13,948 nt of DNA from NCBI GenBank assembly GCA_045602655.1, contig JAZSBY010000115.1, positions 1-13,948 on the forward strand. The letters run 5' to 3'. The notes beneath the pieces are model-generated. The model worked only from the letters and a program-made list of their open reading frames with translations, was not told where the DNA came from and ran no database searches. This DNA comes from Fimenecus sp045602655. GTDB taxonomy: Bacteria > Bacillota > Clostridia > Oscillospirales > Acutalibacteraceae. This document shows, piece by piece, positions 13,387 through 13,948 of the stretch. A program made the translations under genes and the position numbers. Positions within the stretch are counted from its first letter, which is position 1. Each line of letters opens with the position of its first letter.

Positions 13387-13565
13387 TTGCTATTAAAATG
13401 GAATTGTATACGCTGGAGCATTTTTCGTAAAAAGAATTTTACCATAATTTGTTACGAAAATCAAGGCGTAAAACAACTTTAATTTAATAATCTCCACGCC
13501 TTATATACTATGTATATAGATATGGGGCTCAGGAATAAAAAAACGAACGGAGAGTGATAAGCCCT
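13387..13565 (+). promoter_or_regulatory. Long structured 5' leader of rpoB
   Basis: The predicted leader is about 180 nt with several possible stems. TTTTCGTAA (13422-13430) can pair with TTACGAAAA (13452-13460). The shorter GTAAAA-AGAA-TTTTAC hairpin (13427-13442) uses overlapping bases and excludes the first. AAGGCGT (13463-13469) can pair with ACGCCTT (13496-13502), and TATATAC-TAT-GTATATA (13502-13518) follows. GGGCT (13525-13529) could pair with AGCCC (13560-13564), enclosing the ribosome site GGAGAG (13549-13554). No U-run follows any stem, so translational control or mRNA stability is likelier than attenuation. I do not recognise the leader as a known family. Confidence 0.5.
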
Positions 13566-13948
13566 ATGGTAAATGTCAAACCGGTAAAACTTGGCAGAAA
13601 TACCCGTATGAGTTTCTCAAAAATCAATGAGGTTATGCAGATGCCTAACCTTATCGAGGTGCAGAAAAATTCATACAAGTGGTTCCTTGAAACAGGACTT
13701 AAAGAGGTGTTCCGTGATATCGATGCTATTACCGATTACACAGGGAATCTCGAATTGACTTTTGTTGATTATCGTATGGACGATAAGCCAAAGTACACTG
13801 TCAAGGAATGTAAAGAAAGAGATGCAACTTATGCTGCACCTCTCAGAGTTACAGCTCGTCTTTTCAATAAGGAAACAGGCGAAGTCAAGGAAAATGAAGT
13901 TTATATGGGCGATTTCCCACTGATGACAGACAGTGGTACATTTGTTAT
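13566..13948 (+). CDS. rpoB: RNA polymerase beta subunit, N-terminal part (cut by window edge)
   Basis: This is the beginning of the beta subunit of DNA-directed RNA polymerase, which forms half of the catalytic cleft with beta'. Only about 127 codons of the usual 1,150-1,250 are present, and the frame runs off the right edge intact. Recognisable blocks are RMSFSKINEV near residue 15, MPNLIEVQKNSYKWFL (26-41) and YMGDFPLMTDSGTFV at the end, all characteristic of the beta N-terminal lobes. The ribosome site GGAGAG lies about 11 nt before the ATG, slightly long. The gene normally follows rplJ-rplL; here it starts its own unit and its upstream neighbour is a divergent ATPase gene. Confidence 0.97.
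   Translation, partial: MVNVKPVKLGRNTRMSFSKINEVMQMPNLIEVQKNSYKWFLETGLKEVFRDIDAITDYTGNLELTFVDYRMDDKPKYTVKECKERDATYAAPLRVTARLFNKETGEVKENEVYMGDFPLMTDSGTFV

Noticed and set aside
13522..13557. 11-codon upstream reading frame just before rpoB
   Set aside because: It starts with ATG and stops 8 nt before the rpoB ATG, but no ribosome site precedes it and its short sequence could arise by chance. I keep it only as a remark.

Overview
The window looks like a chromosomal segment from an AT-rich, low-GC Gram-positive anaerobe of the class Clostridia, probably an uncultured Oscillospiraceae/Ruminococcaceae-type gut bacterium. The signs are a clostridial-style RpoB N-terminus, a DUF6472-like mini-protein, a DUF815 AAA+ ATPase, strong AGGAG-type ribosome sites and textbook sigma-A promoters. 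This placement is inferred from protein character only. No tRNA, rRNA, CRISPR array, transposase or prophage gene is visible.

Region 1 (1-5340, all minus strand) carries two transcription units. The first reads lysoplasmalogenase-like YhhN protein, then a GPH-type sugar/cation or lipid symporter, then a cytosolic calcineurin-like phosphoesterase. Its extended -10 promoter lies at about 3750-3778. The second starts with a small nitroreductase, followed 1 bp later by a Cys-rich 57-residue DUF6472-like protein and then a second YhhN paralogue that also has its own promoter. The two YhhN proteins align without gaps through the catalytic GD motif, so they are a tandem-type duplication now split between two units.

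Region 2 (5341-7512) holds a 300-bp non-coding gap with small inverted and direct repeats, then a secreted alpha/beta-hydrolase (lipase-like) gene with a near-consensus promoter and a strong terminator. The same hairpin arms occur in the terminator of the next gene upstream.

Region 3 (7513-8961) is a regulator/target pair. A 67-residue XRE-family repressor (minus) diverges from a membrane-anchored, extracellular calcineurin-like phosphoesterase (plus). Their promoters overlap at the -35 boxes, and two overlapping palindromes there look like the repressor's operator.

Region 4 (8962-13306, minus) is a probable two-gene operon in which a DUF815 AAA+ ATPase is followed 14 bp later by a full-length GH2 beta-galactosidase. 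A shared hairpin separates lacZ from the convergent phosphoesterase gene.

Region 5 (13307-13948) starts rpoB on the plus strand, truncated by the window edge. It has a perfect TTGACA-17-TATAAT promoter and a leader of about 180 nt with several possible hairpins, and it is not preceded by rplJ-rplL as in most bacteria.

I see no unmistakable new multi-gene system. The best leads are the structured rpoB leader, the XRE operator over divergent promoters, the YhhN/GPH-transporter/phosphoesterase unit (possible ether-lipid salvage), the matching hairpins around the secreted hydrolase, and unusual metal-site residues in both phosphoesterases.
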